Counted from the first letter of the stretch, positions 11,080-23,387 are shown. The stretch: DNA of 64,000 nt from Tolypeutes matacus (GCA_026826555.1 JAKSZT010054396.1:13719200-13783199); one strand, 5' to 3'. Notes: a model not told the origin generated them from the sequence alone. Program-made: numbers and translations.

Positions 11080-11235
11080 ACTCTGTATCAGGCAGCATGG
11101 TAGAAGATTTACATCTGTTATTTTAATGAATCCTTACAACTGCAAGGCAGATATAATAATGGCCATTTTATAGATGAGGAAACTGAGAAGTATAAAGACA
11201 AAGGAATTTGGATAAGGTCACAAGAAGGCAGCAGC
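11080..11235 (-). mobile_element. MIR SINE fragment
   Basis: GAATCCTTACAACTGCAAGGCAG, CCATTTTATAGATGAGGAAACTGAG and AAGGTCACAAGAAGG are the reverse complement of MIR. Confidence 0.75.
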
Positions 11236-11236
11236 C

Positions 11237-11335
11237 AGCCAACAAATATTTGCTGAGCACCTGCTGTGTGCTGGACTACTCTGGGCTTTAGAGACAGACA
11301 AAGACGACAAGGTCTCCACTTGGATTTCTGTAGAG
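11237..11335 (-). mobile_element. L2 3'-end fragment
   Basis: AGCCAACAAATATTTGCTGAGCACCTGCTGTGTGCTGG is the reversed L2 terminus. Confidence 0.7.
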
Positions 11336-11489
11336 ATGTGAACAACGATTTGTCAGATTCCCAAGTCCCCTGTACCATGCTGCCTAATAGGATCGGAAAA
11401 CATAGCAACCATGAAAGCCAGCCTCACTCTTTGAATGTCTGGGCACCATGGATGGAAACAGAGCCCCAAACCGTTAATCCTTAACCAGT

Positions 11490-11755
11490 GCATTCACTGA
11501 AGTGCAGTCTTTGGGGTCAGATTGCCTTGGTTTAAATTCTGCCAATACCCCTTACTAGGAGCGTGATCTTGAGTAATTCAATTTCTCTGTGCTTCAGTTT
11601 CCTCTTCTGTAAAATGGAGACCCTGTATCACCCAATAAGATCATTGTGAATATACAGTAAAATATTACTTTGTTTAGGAGAGTGACTTGTATAGTATAAA
11701 CCCAATAAATATTAGTTTATCATTATTAATACTGTTAACATTATTACTGTTGTTA
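11490..11755 (+). mobile_element. MIR SINE, nearly full length
   Basis: GCAGTCTTTGGGGTCAGATTGCCTTGGTTTAAATTC, TTCAGTTTCCTCTTCTGTAAAATGGAGA and AACCCAATAAATATTAGTTT with a TTATTATTAATACTG end cover the MIR consensus from B box to tail. Confidence 0.85.
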
Positions 11756-11879
11756 TTAGTCACTGGGAAGAAATGGAAGGGATTCCAGGCAGCTAATGGT
11801 AAAAAGACTGACAGCGCACATAATTAGCCCATAAATGCTTTCTCACTGGTCCTCCTTCTTCCACTAATGTGCATCAGGT

Positions 11880-12015
11880 GGGATTACTTCTCTACATGTC
11901 CAGAGAACCCCTTCAGGCTGCCGTTAATGTAGATTATAAACTCTCTGAAGGCAAGGAGTGTCTCACTCATCTTCATAATCTCAGAACCTTATATCTAGTA
12001 CAGAGCACTGTATAT
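11880..12015 (+). mobile_element. L2 3'-end fragment
   Basis: AGATTATAAACTCTCTGAAGGCAAGGAGTGTCT and TCAGAACCTTATATCTAGTACAGAGCACTG match the L2 3' end. Confidence 0.65.
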
Positions 12016-12277
12016 AATATTAATAATAATGAAATTTCACTATATTAACCAAAATTTACCCACATCAAAATCTTGGTATCATCTGGAAAAGAGAAACCTG
12101 AGTGCTCTAGACACACCCACCAGGGATACATGATTACTGCTACCTCTCTTTGAAGATAGTCAGGGACATAAAAAGGAGGCCTGTCATCTTTTAGATCCTT
12201 CAAGTTCTACAGTCAGGCTTCCCAGATGTCCAAGACAGAAATGTGAATCCAGGGAACAGCAGGGAGGCATATGGTCA

Positions 12278-12502
<225 letters not shown>

Positions 12503-12548
12503 CTAGGAAAAGAAAGTTGGAAGAGAGGCTTTATGAATATATGGACGA

Positions 12549-12597
12549 ATGGATGGATGGATGGATGGATGGATGGATGGATGGATGGATGGATGGA
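12549..12597. repeat. (GGAT)n microsatellite next to exon 3
   Basis: About twelve perfect tetranucleotide units, plus a degenerate unit at the left edge. On the MAP2K1 sense strand it reads as (CCAT)n at about -47 to -95 from the exon 3 acceptor. Confidence 0.97.
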
Positions 12598-13149
12598 ATC
12601 TTTTTTAAATGCTTAAGCTCTTGAAGGTAGGGAGGAGGGAAACAGGCAAGTTTAAATGAACAAGTTTTTCCCTAACCAAAGCAATGAATGCCAAAATACC
12701 AAGGCAGGTGTTGGCACTGGAGTAGCTATAACCTGGGGATGGCCAGCTGGAATCTTCTCCTGAGAGCCAAGATTGGACAACAGGGGGTTCACCTCTCCCC
12801 AAAACACAACTGACTGTAAGGCTTCCTCCAAAAAGACCCACAGACCTGAGGGATGAGGGGAAAGTGGCCTTGAGGACTTGGTTCATACTCAAGGATTGTG
12901 AGGGTAAAAGGGAATGAGGAACTGGGGGGTAGGTTGAACCAAGCTGCCCAAGAGACCTTTGGAGCCTGATTAGTTGATATTTAGCCAAGGCCCCAGGTGC
13001 CACCAAAAGTTCCCCCTAAAGTTGTCCCTTGTTCCAGCTGGGGAGATAAGTGACAAACTCATAAAATGGTTACCTAATAAGGCTGTGTCAGAGAACACAA
13101 AGGCAGTGGTCATCAGTGTGGGCTGGAGCAACCAGTGTAGGCTAAGATA

Positions 13150-13400
13150 AGAGGCAGGCTCTGAAGATAGGCACTGTTTGAAAAGACAGAGGGAACAGCA
13201 AAAGCAAAAATACAGGGACAGGAATGAACACATGCCAAAGAACATGGAGGAGTCCAATCTCACTGGAGCAGGGAGGCTGTGTTCAGAAAGAGAAGGACCA
13301 AGACTGGACAGGGAAGGGAAGTCCACTCAAAGAGTGGCCCATGCATGTCATGATGGGGAATTAGATTTTATAATGCAAGGAGATGAAGAGCACCATTAGC
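13150..13400 (-). mobile_element. Possible L2 relic
   Basis: GAGGGAACAGCAAAAGCAAAAA, CAATCTCACTGGAGCAGGG and GGGGAATTAGATTTTATAATGCAAGG follow the order of the reversed L2 internal region. Weak and diverged. Confidence 0.45.
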
Positions 13401-13661
13401 AGGGCTAGAGCATAGGGAAGAAACTTGAAATCAGAGTTCTGTGTCTCCTTGGGGCTTGGTGAATGAAAGCAGCTTCTCCTGAACTTGACACACGACAAAC
13501 AGCCATCCTGGTATCCTTTTCACAGATAGCTAAAGAAGGGTCACCTGCTATTATTTTCCAGACTGGAGATGGGAACAAATACAATAACACAGTCAATAGT
13601 CTGTTTATTCATAATCTGAGAGATAAGAGTCCAAAAATCAACAGCACAAAAAGGTATTGAG

Positions 13662-13852
13662 TAGGGAAGCGGCTGTGGCTCAATCAGTAGGGCTCCCGTT
13701 TACCATATGGGAGGCCCCGGGTTTGGTTCCCGGGGCCTCCTGGTGAAGGCAAGCCCGCCCGCACGGCGTGGTTAGCTGACCCAGCGAGCACAAGCAGCAA
13801 GTGGGGGATAAATGAATAAATAAATAAAATCTTTAAAAAAAAAAAAAAAAAA
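13662..13852 (+). mobile_element. DAS SINE in MAP2K1 intron 2, antisense to the gene
   Basis: Near-consensus long-body DAS: GGGAAGCGGCTGTGGCTCAA head, CCGGGTTTGGTTCC box, GC body, TAAATGAATAAATAAATAAAATC and a 19-A run. The near-matching duplication AAAAAGGTATTGA / AAAAGGGATTGA flanks it. It ends 112 bp below the exon 2 donor, so the pre-mRNA carries a U-tract and the SINE's complementary strand. Confidence 0.94.
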
Positions 13853-13913
13853 AGGGATTGAATGAAAAGTCAATCTTCTTTCCACCCTTGTCTCCAGGTC
13901 TGTTTATCTCTTA

Positions 13914-14225
<312 letters not shown>

Positions 14226-14739
14226 TCAGAGAGAGCTCCTGCTTTTAGGCCAGGGAGAAGACTGAAAGAGGAGGCAAGAGGCTAGGATTCAATCCACTAT
14301 GACTCTGCTCCCTCCATTCAGTGACCCCACACATTCCACTTCTCAGGGCCTCTCTGAAAATACTCCAAGTCCACAAAAGGAACCAAAGAAACTACTAAAT
14401 CCTAGAATTGAACCACCTACATTTGCTTTAAAACCTGCTTCAAAAGCTCAAATAAAATTGGTTTTATTAAGCTTACCCCACACACAAAACAAAATCTATT
14501 TCCTAAAACCACTAAACTGAAACCAAACCAACTCACCAAAACAGACTCCAAACTGAATCACAACAGTAAAAAGCCTCATTTCCAATGGGATCAGGTCCAG
14601 TAACCAGGTTTATCGAAAAAGTCAGAACAAAGAATCAGAAAAATGATACACTTAAAATATTTTATTTTTATGTAACACATATAAATGTGGATACATTCAC
14701 CCATCTTTTAATGTAAATGTAGGGAAAAGTCCTTTCTTT

Positions 14740-14841
14740 TTTTTTTTTTTTTTTAATTTTACCGGGAGGTCCCGGGGATCGAACCCAGGTCCCTCCATAT
14801 GGCAGACGGACGCCCAACCATTTGAGCCACATCCGCCCCCC
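14740..14841 (-). mobile_element. DAS SINE, short monomer
   Basis: Minus-strand tRNA-like unit (GGCGGATGTGGCTCAAATGG, GGTTCGATCCCCGGGACC) with a T-rich (poly-A) end at left. Flanked by the 15-bp duplication AAAAGTCCTTTCTTT (14725-14739 and 14842-14856). Confidence 0.93.
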
Positions 14842-15411
14842 AAAAGTCCTTTCTTTGAGTAAGGGTCCACTGCTAAGAACTCCACATCATCTTTTTTACA
14901 CGAAGCAGAACATAATACATTATCTATGATTTCTAATTCCTGATTCTTTAGCACAGAAATGTAGATACTTGCAGAATAATCTCAAAGTAAAATTTCAAAA
15001 TTTTATGATTTCCCCCTAATCTTAACCCTCATCTAATTTGACAGCAATGTTTTTTAGTGATTTGGACTTATTTAGTCTTACCACAGCTTTCAACTTAGAG
15101 CTCACAGAAAAAGAAAAGAAAAACCACTTCATTTGCAATTATATTTCATCAGTTTATCTGATATTAAATACATTACTTAATTACAATAACAGCTACAACC
15201 AGCATAAATGGGTTTGTGAACAAACTGGCCCTTGGTAAACACATAATTCAGCCAACAGGAGCCAAAGCAGGTGGCATACAGCAGAGAGCTACCAGTCGTC
15301 CAACAAGCATGCTGTGGGCATTACTCAGTGTGTTTTACAGGCAGAATTGAAAAGGTTCATTAATCCTGAGAGTGGGTTAAGAGCAGAGTGGTAGAGCATT
15401 TCCATGGTGGT

Positions 15412-15649
15412 TTTTTTTTTTTTTTTTTTAAGATTTATTTTTATTTATTTATCCCCTCCCCCTTGCTGCTTGTACTTGCTGCGTCCATTTTGCTGTGCGT
15501 TTTTCTGTGTCTGCGTGTCTCCCTTTGTTGTGTCAACTCACCGCGCCATGCGGGCTGTCAGCTCACCGCGCTGCGGCCAGCTTGCCTTTCACCAGGAGGG
15601 TTCATATGGTAAACGGGAGCCCAACCACTTGAGCCACATCCGCTTCCCC
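15412..15649 (-). mobile_element. DAS SINE, long-body variant with GACACAAC-type linker
   Basis: Minus-strand head GGAAGCGGATGTGGCTCAAGTGG and body with ACGCAGACACAGAAAAACGC plus an A-rich tail. The duplication CCATGGTG lies on both sides (15401-15408 and 15650-15657). Confidence 0.88.
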
Positions 15650-16074
15650 CCATGGTGTTTTGTTTGATTTCAGTCTCTAATTCAAACACACGGCTTAGAT
15701 TACACAAGTGACAAAAGAGGCCATCACCATACATCAGAACACTGGTGCCTCCCACCACATACATACACACGCACTATTTCAGCAGGCATAATCTTCCACT
15801 CTTCATTCACTCCCTTTATTCCAAGTTTCAAGAAGGCAGAGAGATGGAGACCTAACGCCACCCTAGTATATGGAGAGATCCAACACTGCCTTGCAAATAA
15901 CACAGTGCACAGGGCCAAAAAGGACACGAGGCTGATTTACACCAATTTACAACACATGAAGGTATAAGAGAATGAAGCCGACTTGAGGGAGCCCTGTGCC
16001 CCTAGATAAAATCCTGTCTCCCATGCACACCAATCTGATGATGACTCTATAGGGACAGATCAACGTCACTTTGT

Positions 16075-16265
16075 TTTGTTTTGTTTTGTTTTTTTAAGAT
16101 TTTATTTATTTATTCATTTATCCCCCCCTTGCTGCTTGTGCTCGCTGGGTCAGCTAACCACGCCACACGGGCGGGCTTGCCTTCACCAGGAGGCCCTGGG
16201 AACCGAACCCGGGGCCTCCCATATGGTAAACGGGAGCCCTACTGATTGAGCCACAGCCGCTTCCC
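16075..16265 (-). mobile_element. DAS SINE, long-body monomer
   Basis: Minus-strand consensus-like copy with (TTTTG)n-interrupted tail. Flanking duplication TCAACGTCACTTTG (16060-16073 and 16266-16279). Confidence 0.94.
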
Positions 16266-16659
16266 TCAACGTCACTTTGTAAGGAACCCTGGCCACAAGA
16301 AACCCCATGCATTTGACAGTGCTGACCACTCATTTTCCTGGCTATCTGTGGCGAGAACTTATTCTCCCACCTTCAGAAAGAAAATCTACATCTGGGCTTT
16401 GTGCCACCCACCTCCCTCTTCCATTTGACATTCATTACTCCCTCCTGTGTTCCTTCAACTACCTACCCACCAGCTAAGGAACTGGCTCTTGATCTCTGCT
16501 TTCAGAAGGTAGAGAGCCCAGATGTGTGAGCCAGTGAGAGGCTTGGTATCTGACAAAGACTGTAAACTGTAGTGGTGAGAGGTTCCTAATGACAGGTGTG
16601 TAAGGGGGAGGACTTGAGGTGAAACAGTGTTGCTGAATTTACAAAACAACAGTACTCGG

Positions 16660-16805
16660 GGGTCCTGGATTCTTGGTGATCAACCAGCCATGTGACCATA
16701 GACAAGTCTTTCAAAGATCTCCACATCTCTGTTTTCTCTTCTATAAAATGGAAATAACAATCCCTTGCTTACTTCATCAAGGTGAGAATCAAGGTAGAAA
16801 ACAAA
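16660..16805 (+). mobile_element. MIR SINE fragment
   Basis: CAGCCATGTGACCATAGACAAGTCTTTC, TCTGTTTTCTCTTCTATAAAATGGAAATAACA and AAGGTGAGAATCAAGGTAG match MIR. Confidence 0.7.
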
Positions 16806-17690
16806 TGTGAAGAAACGGAATTTCTACAAATTTCTACACTAATGTTGGGGTTGGAGAGTGGGAGGAAGACAAGGAGGAACCAATGCAGCAATATAAGATC
16901 CTGAAATTATTGTCCTAGCTTTCAATTTATTATTAAAACTCTCCAAAAATTTTTAAAAATATGTTTCAAAGAATGGAAGACCAAATATTTTGTCCAACGG
17001 TGAAAGGTAGATCCTATCATCAAAACAGCTTGCAGGACTCATTAAAAAAAAAAAACACCACAATAATTTAACAGTATTCAGCATCATTTCCTCTTAGAGG
17101 GAGTCGATGATATTCAACAAGGCTCATCTCTGCCCTCCCAAGGTGAAATGCTTCAAGCAAAGGAGTAAGAATCAAAGTAGAGAGGGACCCTCACCCTTTC
17201 AATCACTACAAATCTCCAAACCTTGGAGGTCAAGAATATGCCTCCTTCACAATCTTCAGCTTTAACTGAAATCAGCAAACAGAGATTGGAGAACGAAAAA
17301 AGAAACTGGGGCCCTGACACAATAAGTCTCTAACATACACACACACCCCTCTCCAGGGAACAGCTGTGATCAGCTCTGACTCCCATCATGCTTGCCACAG
17401 CAGAGAGAAAACAGTGCACTGTAATGCGAATTCTGCTCCATGGCTGTCTTGCAGTAAAAGCAAGTTCCTCAAGATACAAGATTATAGGTTTGAAATGGGA
17501 ATGCAGAGAAAATCAAGGGTTGTCATTTGAGTCCTAAAAACACCAAGGACACAAACTGAAATGGGTAGGGAAGGGAAGAGCCTACGAACAAGAACATCTC
17601 CTTCCCTCTCTTCTCACTCATCTGCTAAGCCTAATTACACTGCCACACTAGAATCTTTGTTTGTGGTGCCTTGGATGAAATCAAGAAGCA
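16806..17690. other. Unique intron sequence
   Basis: MAP2K1 intron 1. Only short simple stretches were seen (A-run at about 17044, CA-rich at about 17338). No gene or repeat recognised. Confidence 0.5.
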
Positions 17691-17714
17691 GTACAAAAAG
17701 TAGTGCAGGAAAGA

Positions 17715-17855
17715 TCCTAAAAACCACCTGATCCAACCTCCATTTTACAGGTGAGGAAACAGGCCCAGAGAGGACAAGGTCACACAGAGAATTGGTGACA
17801 GGTCTCTCAACTCCTAGAACAAAGCTCCTTTCAGGGCCCCACACTGCCACCTCAA
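17715..17855 (-). mobile_element. MIR-like fragment
   Basis: CCTCCATTTTACAGGTGAGGAAACAGGCCCAGAGAGG and AAGGTCACACAGAGAATTGG are the reversed MIR core. Confidence 0.65.
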
Positions 17856-18299
17856 ACCATGGTAGTTACTATACTTAGAAGCAACTTTAGGAATGCTAAA
17901 GGGAGGGTGGGGGTAATGTCCAGACAAAGGAATGGTGTCTTCAAACTGCCACACACCAAATAGATGTGGGCACTAACTGCATGCCAAACACCATCCAGCT
18001 GTGGTCAATCTTAGTTCTCTCTGCCACAATGGGTGCCTCTGCCAAAAGATGCATACAGGGAAAGGCAGAGGGGTGATAACCAATCACAGTGCTGGAAAGA
18101 GAGGCAGGGTCCCAGTGCTGTGGATGTTCTCACCAGAAAGCCTAGGGAATTGTCAAGTTCTCTCTGCCCTGTGGCACGGATCAAGTAGGAATACAACTGT
18201 GGGAGGAAATGGAAAAGGAAGCAGGGAAGGAAGAGGGAAAGGGCAGCAGAAAGACCCAAGCTAAGAGTTGGAAAAGCACCCAGAAATTAAGGCTGCAAC

Positions 18300-18400
18300 C
18301 CCTTGATCCACATCCTCCACCACTACCCATCTGTGAGATCTTGGGCAAGTTACCTTCCTTTCTGGTCCTCAGTTTCCACACCCATAAGAAACAGTGTATG
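18300..18400 (+). mobile_element. MIR SINE fragment
   Basis: TCTGTGAGATCTTGGGCAAGTTACCTTCC and CCTCAGTTTCCACACCCATAAGAAA show the MIR core. Confidence 0.65.
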
Positions 18401-18985
18401 GGGGTGGAGAGGAGAGGAGGAAGAGGGAACTTGCTTAGATATATCTGAGATCCTATCCTATCAATGTGACAGCAAGCTGAGGAGGTGTGGAATAAGGATG
18501 TTGGTGTCTTCAAGTTGAAGGACTGAGAAGGTTCAACAGGCAGAGAGAGATGTGAAAACACAGAGAAGAAATGGCATCAGGGTTCTCTAAACAGTCAACC
18601 CATGGACAACTGGGGATGGGAGGAGGGGGAGAAGAGGTACAAAGAAGGGAAAGGAGAATGGGCCTCAAGGAGGAAGGCAGACAGTGCCATAGACATAGCT
18701 TGCCAACTTCTGGGATTCCCCCTGGGCCACCCCATTTGTGCTACAGAGTGCAGATCCATCAACTAGAGCCAATCCCAGACAACATGCTCCAAAATCTTTT
18801 TTGGGAGTGTGATGAAACCAATTAAAGTCAATAAAGGCCGTATTTAATTACATTGTGACTTTTCCCCCCAGATTGTTTATGATATAAACAGCATGAAAAT
18901 GCAGGAATTTTAAAAACTGTCTTCTATCCCACTACCCCAACACAGCATTTGATTTCATTTGTTCGTGTTTCCTTTTAATCTCTGT
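18400..18985. other. Unique intron sequence
   Basis: MAP2K1 intron 1. No gene or repeat recognised. Confidence 0.45.
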
Positions 18986-18998
18986 TGATATACATTTG

Positions 18999-19060
18999 TG
19001 TTTTTTTGTTTGTTTTTGTTTTGTTTTTTTTGTTTTGTTTTGTTTTGTTTTTTTTTTCAT
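18999..19060. repeat. T-rich (TTTTG)n low-complexity tract
   Basis: A run of T interrupted by single G residues, with TTTTG units. Confidence 0.9.
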
Positions 19061-19094
19061 CATTCAATGTATCCTTTAATATCTGTTCATCTCC

Positions 19095-19230
19095 TTCACT
19101 AGACTGTAAGTTCTGTAGGGAAAGATTCTTGGTCTGTTTTGCTCAGTGGTTAATCCTTAATCAACAGGAGACTCCAACAGAATGCAAGTACTCTAGATTT
19201 ATTTATTTAATAAACGTTTGAGTGTCTCTT
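19095..19230 (+). mobile_element. L2 3'-end fragment
   Basis: TCACTAGACTGTAAGTTCTGTAGGGAAAGATTCTTGGTCTGTTTTGCTCAG-type wording and the TTTAATAAACGTTTGAGTG end are the L2 terminus. Confidence 0.7.
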
Positions 19231-19734
19231 TCTTTATATGTTTGTCTTTCCTTCTGCTTTTCTTGTCAGCTCAGTATTAAGCTCTGTTTTTCTTCCTTAT
19301 TGTTTAATGATGACACCTTAGAATTGATTTTTCTTCAGTAGAGTCATGTTCCTTTCCATACATTCTATTCTATTCTGTTATTTTTCCATTATCAGTACTT
19401 ACATTTACTGCCATGTCAATTGCTATCATGACATGAATGGCTTTAGAAAAGAACTGATGAAAAAACTCTTCCTATGCCCTCTTCTGTCTCAATCATTCCA
19501 TTTTTTAATTTAATTATACATTAGTAATTTAACATTGTGAACAATTGTAAAATGTGTATTCTTGTTCTATAACTTAGTTATACTGAGCTGTCCTATAACT
19601 TACTTGTGGCCTCAACACTTTATCTAAAAGGTTCAACACAAATAAGTTGAATTTCTAGCATATGATTATGCAAAGATTTTTCATCATACAATCAAGTAGT
19701 GGGATTGCAGTCATAATTTTAAAGGGTAAGTCTC

Positions 19735-19815
19735 GAGAACAGCTTTAGTTCAAGTTGTAGAGCATCTGCTTCCCTTGTACAAGGTCTCAGGTTCAATCCC
19801 TGATACTTCCTTCTG
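19735..19815 (+). mobile_element. Old, diverged DAS-like tRNA SINE unit
   Basis: CAGCTTTAGTTCAAGTTGTAGAGCATCTGCTTCCCTTGTACAAGG and GGTTCAATCCC echo the short DAS head unit (compare 53560). No tail or duplication is clear. Confidence 0.6.
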
Positions 19816-20139
19816 TCCCCTCCTCACTTCATCATCTTGGCCACTGTGGTTAAGCAATTACTCATCTTGCTTGTATTTTTTCTGAAAACTGGAGTTTCCT
19901 TTTCATTTGATAGCTTGGTCTTCCCTGAAGGGCAAGCCAGAGATTCACCCTACGTCTTCTCGGAGGCTACTCCTGGTGACTGCGCTTCTCCACACTGGCC
20001 CTCCCTCCTTCCAGCTGCCTCCAATTCAGGAGCGCACTGAACCCCCTCAACTGATCTTCCCCAGGATATACATTTGTTTTTTACTCTCATAGTTAATACA
20101 ATTTCATATTCTGAATTTTTCACCTAAGAGTGTTTAATC

Positions 20140-20270
20140 AGGTGTCAAAATTTCTGATACCCTTATGTTTGTGTGACTTTGGGCAGGTTACCCTCTCTGA
20201 GACCCCATTTTTCTGTCTCTGAAATTAAGGGTTTAGACTGAATGATTTATAAGGCAATAACCTCATCATA
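20140..20270 (+). mobile_element. MIR SINE fragment
   Basis: TGTGTGACTTTGGGCAGGTTACCCTCTCTGAG followed by AATTAAGGGTTTAGACTGAATGAT is a MIR core. Confidence 0.6.
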
Positions 20271-20274
20271 AAAA

Positions 20275-20475
20275 TATTTTGTTTGTGGAGTATTTCGAGT
20301 TTTTCAAGCATTTTTACAGATATTCTTTACAATAACTATAAGAGGTAGAGTAGAATATGGTATTCCTATTTTAAAGATAGGGAAACTGAAGCAGGGTAAG
20401 GGAAATGCTTTCTCAGAGCCACTCTGTGCTTTCATGGCAGAGCAAGGGTGCCTGCAGACTCTGGTCCTTTGACTC
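20275..20475 (-). mobile_element. MIR-like fragment
   Basis: TTTACAATAACTATAAGAGGTAG, CTATTTTAAAGATAGGGAAACTGAAG are the reversed MIR core. Confidence 0.55.
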
Positions 20476-20589
20476 CTGGCCTCAGTTTTCCCCTAGCATT
20501 CTTGCTGCCTGCCTTGTGAGGGTTCTGAGTGTCAATGGGTGAGAACTTCCATCTAACCCAAGTATCTCAGGTGTTTTAGCCTAAATTTA

Positions 20590-21948
20590 TTTATTTTTTA
20601 AAAATGTATTCACAAACCATACAGTCCATCTAACTTGTACAATCAATGGCTTTTGTTATAATCACAGAGTTGTGTATTCATCATTGCAATAATAATAGAG
20701 TATTTTCATTACTCCAAAAAGAAAACTCCCTACCCCTTAGTAGTCACATCTCAATCCCTCTATCCTTCCCCTGCCATACATAACCACTTCTAAATTTATT
20801 TTGCTTTTATTTTTTGGAGATATTTTGGCTTGGTATAGAATTCCAAGTTGACTTTTTTCTTTTTCTTTTCTTCCAGTAATTTAAAGTTGTCACCCTATTA
20901 TCTTCTGTATTGTATTGTTTCTGATAAAAAATCTGCTATAATTCTTTGTTCCTTTTTTCTCTGGCTGTCTTTGAGATTTTTTTCTTTATCTTTGGTTTTC
21001 AGGAGTTTGACTAGGTGTGTGTGTTTAAATCTCTATTGGGGTCTCTGCTCGTCTTCATTCTGAGTTTGTTGTCTTTCATTAATTTTGGAAAATTCTCAGC
21101 CATTATCCCTTCAAATAGTTCCTCTGCCCTGTTCTCTCTCTTGTCCTTCCAGGACTTTAATTATATATATGTTAGATCATTTGATGATGTTACATAACTC
21201 TTGAATACTCTGTTCTGTTTTTCACTTTTTCATTTCTTCCTTCTTTCTCTTTGGTTTCAGTTTGGATAATGTCTATTGACCTATCTTCAGGTTCATGGAT
21301 GTTTCTCAGCTCTGTCCAGTCTGCTGTTGAGTCTATTTACCTCAGCTCTCAAGAATGCTTTAAAAATTTCTAGCATTTCTACTCCATTTTATTTTAGTTT
21401 CCATCTCTGCTGAAGTTCCTCATTTCTTCGTGTATGTTGTCTACCTTTAACATTTTGGTCATAGTTATTTTAAAGTCCCTCTCTGATAGTTCCAACACAC
21501 ACATCATCGCTGATTATACTTCTGTTGATTGCTTTATCTCTTGACAATAGTTTTTAACCCTCTCTTGATGTTTTGTCTTGTAATTTTTTTATTGAATGTT
21601 GGACATTATGTGTAGAAGAACAGAGACCAAGGTGAATTGTCCTTATGCTTAGAAATGGGCACACTCTTCTGTCATGCTGTTAGTTTGTGTCATTCAGCCT
21701 GTTAGTGAGGAGTTAGGCTGGGTTTTGGTTTTCTTGTTCATATTGTTAACTTCAGTGCATCACAGGCTTCAAATTTTTCCAGCAAGAGCTTTTATCTTGT
21801 GCTTCGAGTGGAGCCTGAGATGTTACAGGTTTTTTCTCATTGTTCCTTCTCTTCCCTCAGCTTTCAACTGTCCCTGAGTACCTGGCCAAAGGGGGGGGTG
21901 TCTTTCTCCATGCTCTTGCGCTTCTCCCAGTGATAGTATGCAACCGAT
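20590..21948 (-). mobile_element. Old L1 fragments, antisense
   Basis: 20590-20790 reads as reversed L1 (CAATGGCTTTTGTTATAATCACAGAG, CATTGCAATAATAATAG). 20800-21890 follows the antisense wording of old L1 (TTTCTTTTCTTCCAGTAATTT, TTTGAGATTTTTTTCTTTATCTTTGG, GGTCTCTGCTCGTC, CTTTCATTAATTTTGGAAAATTCTC, TTGAATGTTGGACATTATG). The frames are decayed. Confidence 0.65.
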
Positions 21949-22047
21949 TTATTTATTTATTTTTAATGTTACCAAGACCTGAGAAATGAGCCTGGGACCT
22001 TGTATGTGGGAAGCTGGCATTCAACCACTGAGCCACATCAGTTCCCC
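21949..22047 (-). mobile_element. Old short DAS SINE
   Basis: The minus strand gives GGGGAACTGATGTGGCTCAGTGG, TCCCACATACAAGGTCCCAGG: a diverged short DAS head unit, inserted in the antisense L1. Confidence 0.8.
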
Positions 22048-22535
22048 TGAGTTGTTTTTATCATTTGTTTCTCTTGATTCTGTTCCACTGGTCTATGTGG
22101 CTGTCCTTGTGCCAGTACCACACTGTCTTGATAACCATTATTTGTGGTGTGTTTTTGAAGTCGAGAAGTATCCGTCCTTCTACTTTAGCCTTCATTTTCA
22201 GGATTTTTTTTTTTTTTTTTTTTTTTTCTGTTCTGGGTCCCTTGCAATTTCACGTGAATTTTAGAATCAGCTTGACGGTTTGTACATAGACATCAGCTGG
22301 GATTCTAATTGGGATCGCGCTGAATGTGTGGATCAGTTTGGGGGTACTGCCATCTTAATGTCTTCTGTGAACATGGGGTGTTTTCCCATTTGTTTGGATC
22401 TTGTTTGATTTCTTTCATGACAGTTTTGTGGTTTTCAGAGTATACGTTTTGTACTTTTTTTGTGGAGTTTATTCCTAAGTATTTTATTATTTTTGATGCT
22501 TTTGTGAATAGAATTGTTTCCTTATTTAAAAAAAA
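22048..22535 (-). mobile_element. L1 ORF2 fragment, antisense
   Basis: The reverse of ORF2: TTCCACTGGTCTATGTGGCTGTCC, GCTGAATGTGTGGATCAGTTTGGGG, TTTTCCCATTTGTTTGG and TTCCTAAGTATTTTATT are classic antisense L1 wording. A long T-run interrupts it at about 22204-22228. Confidence 0.8.
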
Positions 22536-22544
22536 AGGGGGGGG

Positions 22545-22632
22545 GAGTCAGGCTATCTAGGTTTGAATCCCTGTTCTGTCCTTTAGCTATGTTAATTTGA
22601 ACATGTTACTTAAAAGCCCTGAGCCTAAGTTT
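22545..22632 (+). mobile_element. MIR fragment
   Basis: AGTCAGGCTATCTAGGTTTGAATCCCTGTTCTGTC is the MIR B-box region. Truncated by the following DAS SINE. Confidence 0.65.
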
Positions 22633-22816
22633 TGTTTTTGTTTTTTTTTAAAGATTTGTTTTTATTTATTTATGTATTCCCCCCTTGCTGCTTGTGCTTG
22701 CTGTGTTTATTTGCTTTACATTTTTCTGTGTCTCCTTGTCTCCTTTTTGTTGTGTCATCTTGCTGCACCAGCTCACCGCACCGCACGGGCCATCAGCTCT
22801 GTCGACCAGGAATGTC
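22633..22816 (-). mobile_element. DAS SINE, truncated at its 5' end
   Basis: The minus-strand tail and body (AGCAAGGGGGGAATACATAAATAAATAAAAA, GACACAACAAAAAGG) are clear. The tRNA head is missing beyond CTGGTCGACAGAGC. Confidence 0.8.
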
Positions 22817-23147
22817 TGGAGTAATCAGAATAAATTTTATAGAGGATGGATATGAGACCTGAATTAGTCTAGCAGGTACTTGATAGCAAAAAAAGGATAA
22901 AGAGAATTCTAGTAGGAACTACTCTGTGGACAATGGTATAGAAGTGAGATTAAGAATATTATAAGCAAAGAGTAAGTGTTGGCGGAATAAAAGCTTTAAT
23001 TTGATTTAAATCAGGTAGGTTCAAAAAAAAATTAAAAGAACAGGTTTGATTAAAGAGATGAAAATAAACAAAGAAATGAATAAAAATCACATATTCCTAT
23101 TCTTTTAAAAACTCAAGTTAACTCTTCGAATCAAAAAGCTTTCTCAA

Positions 23148-23322
23148 GGGAAGCGGCTGTGGCTCAATCAGTAGGGCTCCCGTTTACCATATGGGAGGCC
23201 CTGGGTTCGGTTCCCGGGGCCTCCTGGTGAAGGCAAGCCCGCCCGCACGGCGTGGTTAGCTGACCCAGCGAGCACAAGCAGCAAAGGGGCATAAATGAAT
23301 AAATAAATAAAATCTTTAAAAA
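23148..23322 (+). mobile_element. DAS SINE, long-body monomer
   Basis: Near-consensus copy with duplication AAAAAGCTTTCTCAA (23133-23147 and about 23324-23338). Confidence 0.94.
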
Positions 23323-23387
23323 AAAAAAGCTTTCTCAAATCATGTAATTTACCTTCCCACATGTTTCTGCACACAGTCATGCTGAAA

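Noticed and set aside
12549..12597. CRISPR-like or satellite array
   Set aside because: A pure tetranucleotide microsatellite in a mammalian intron. No spacers.
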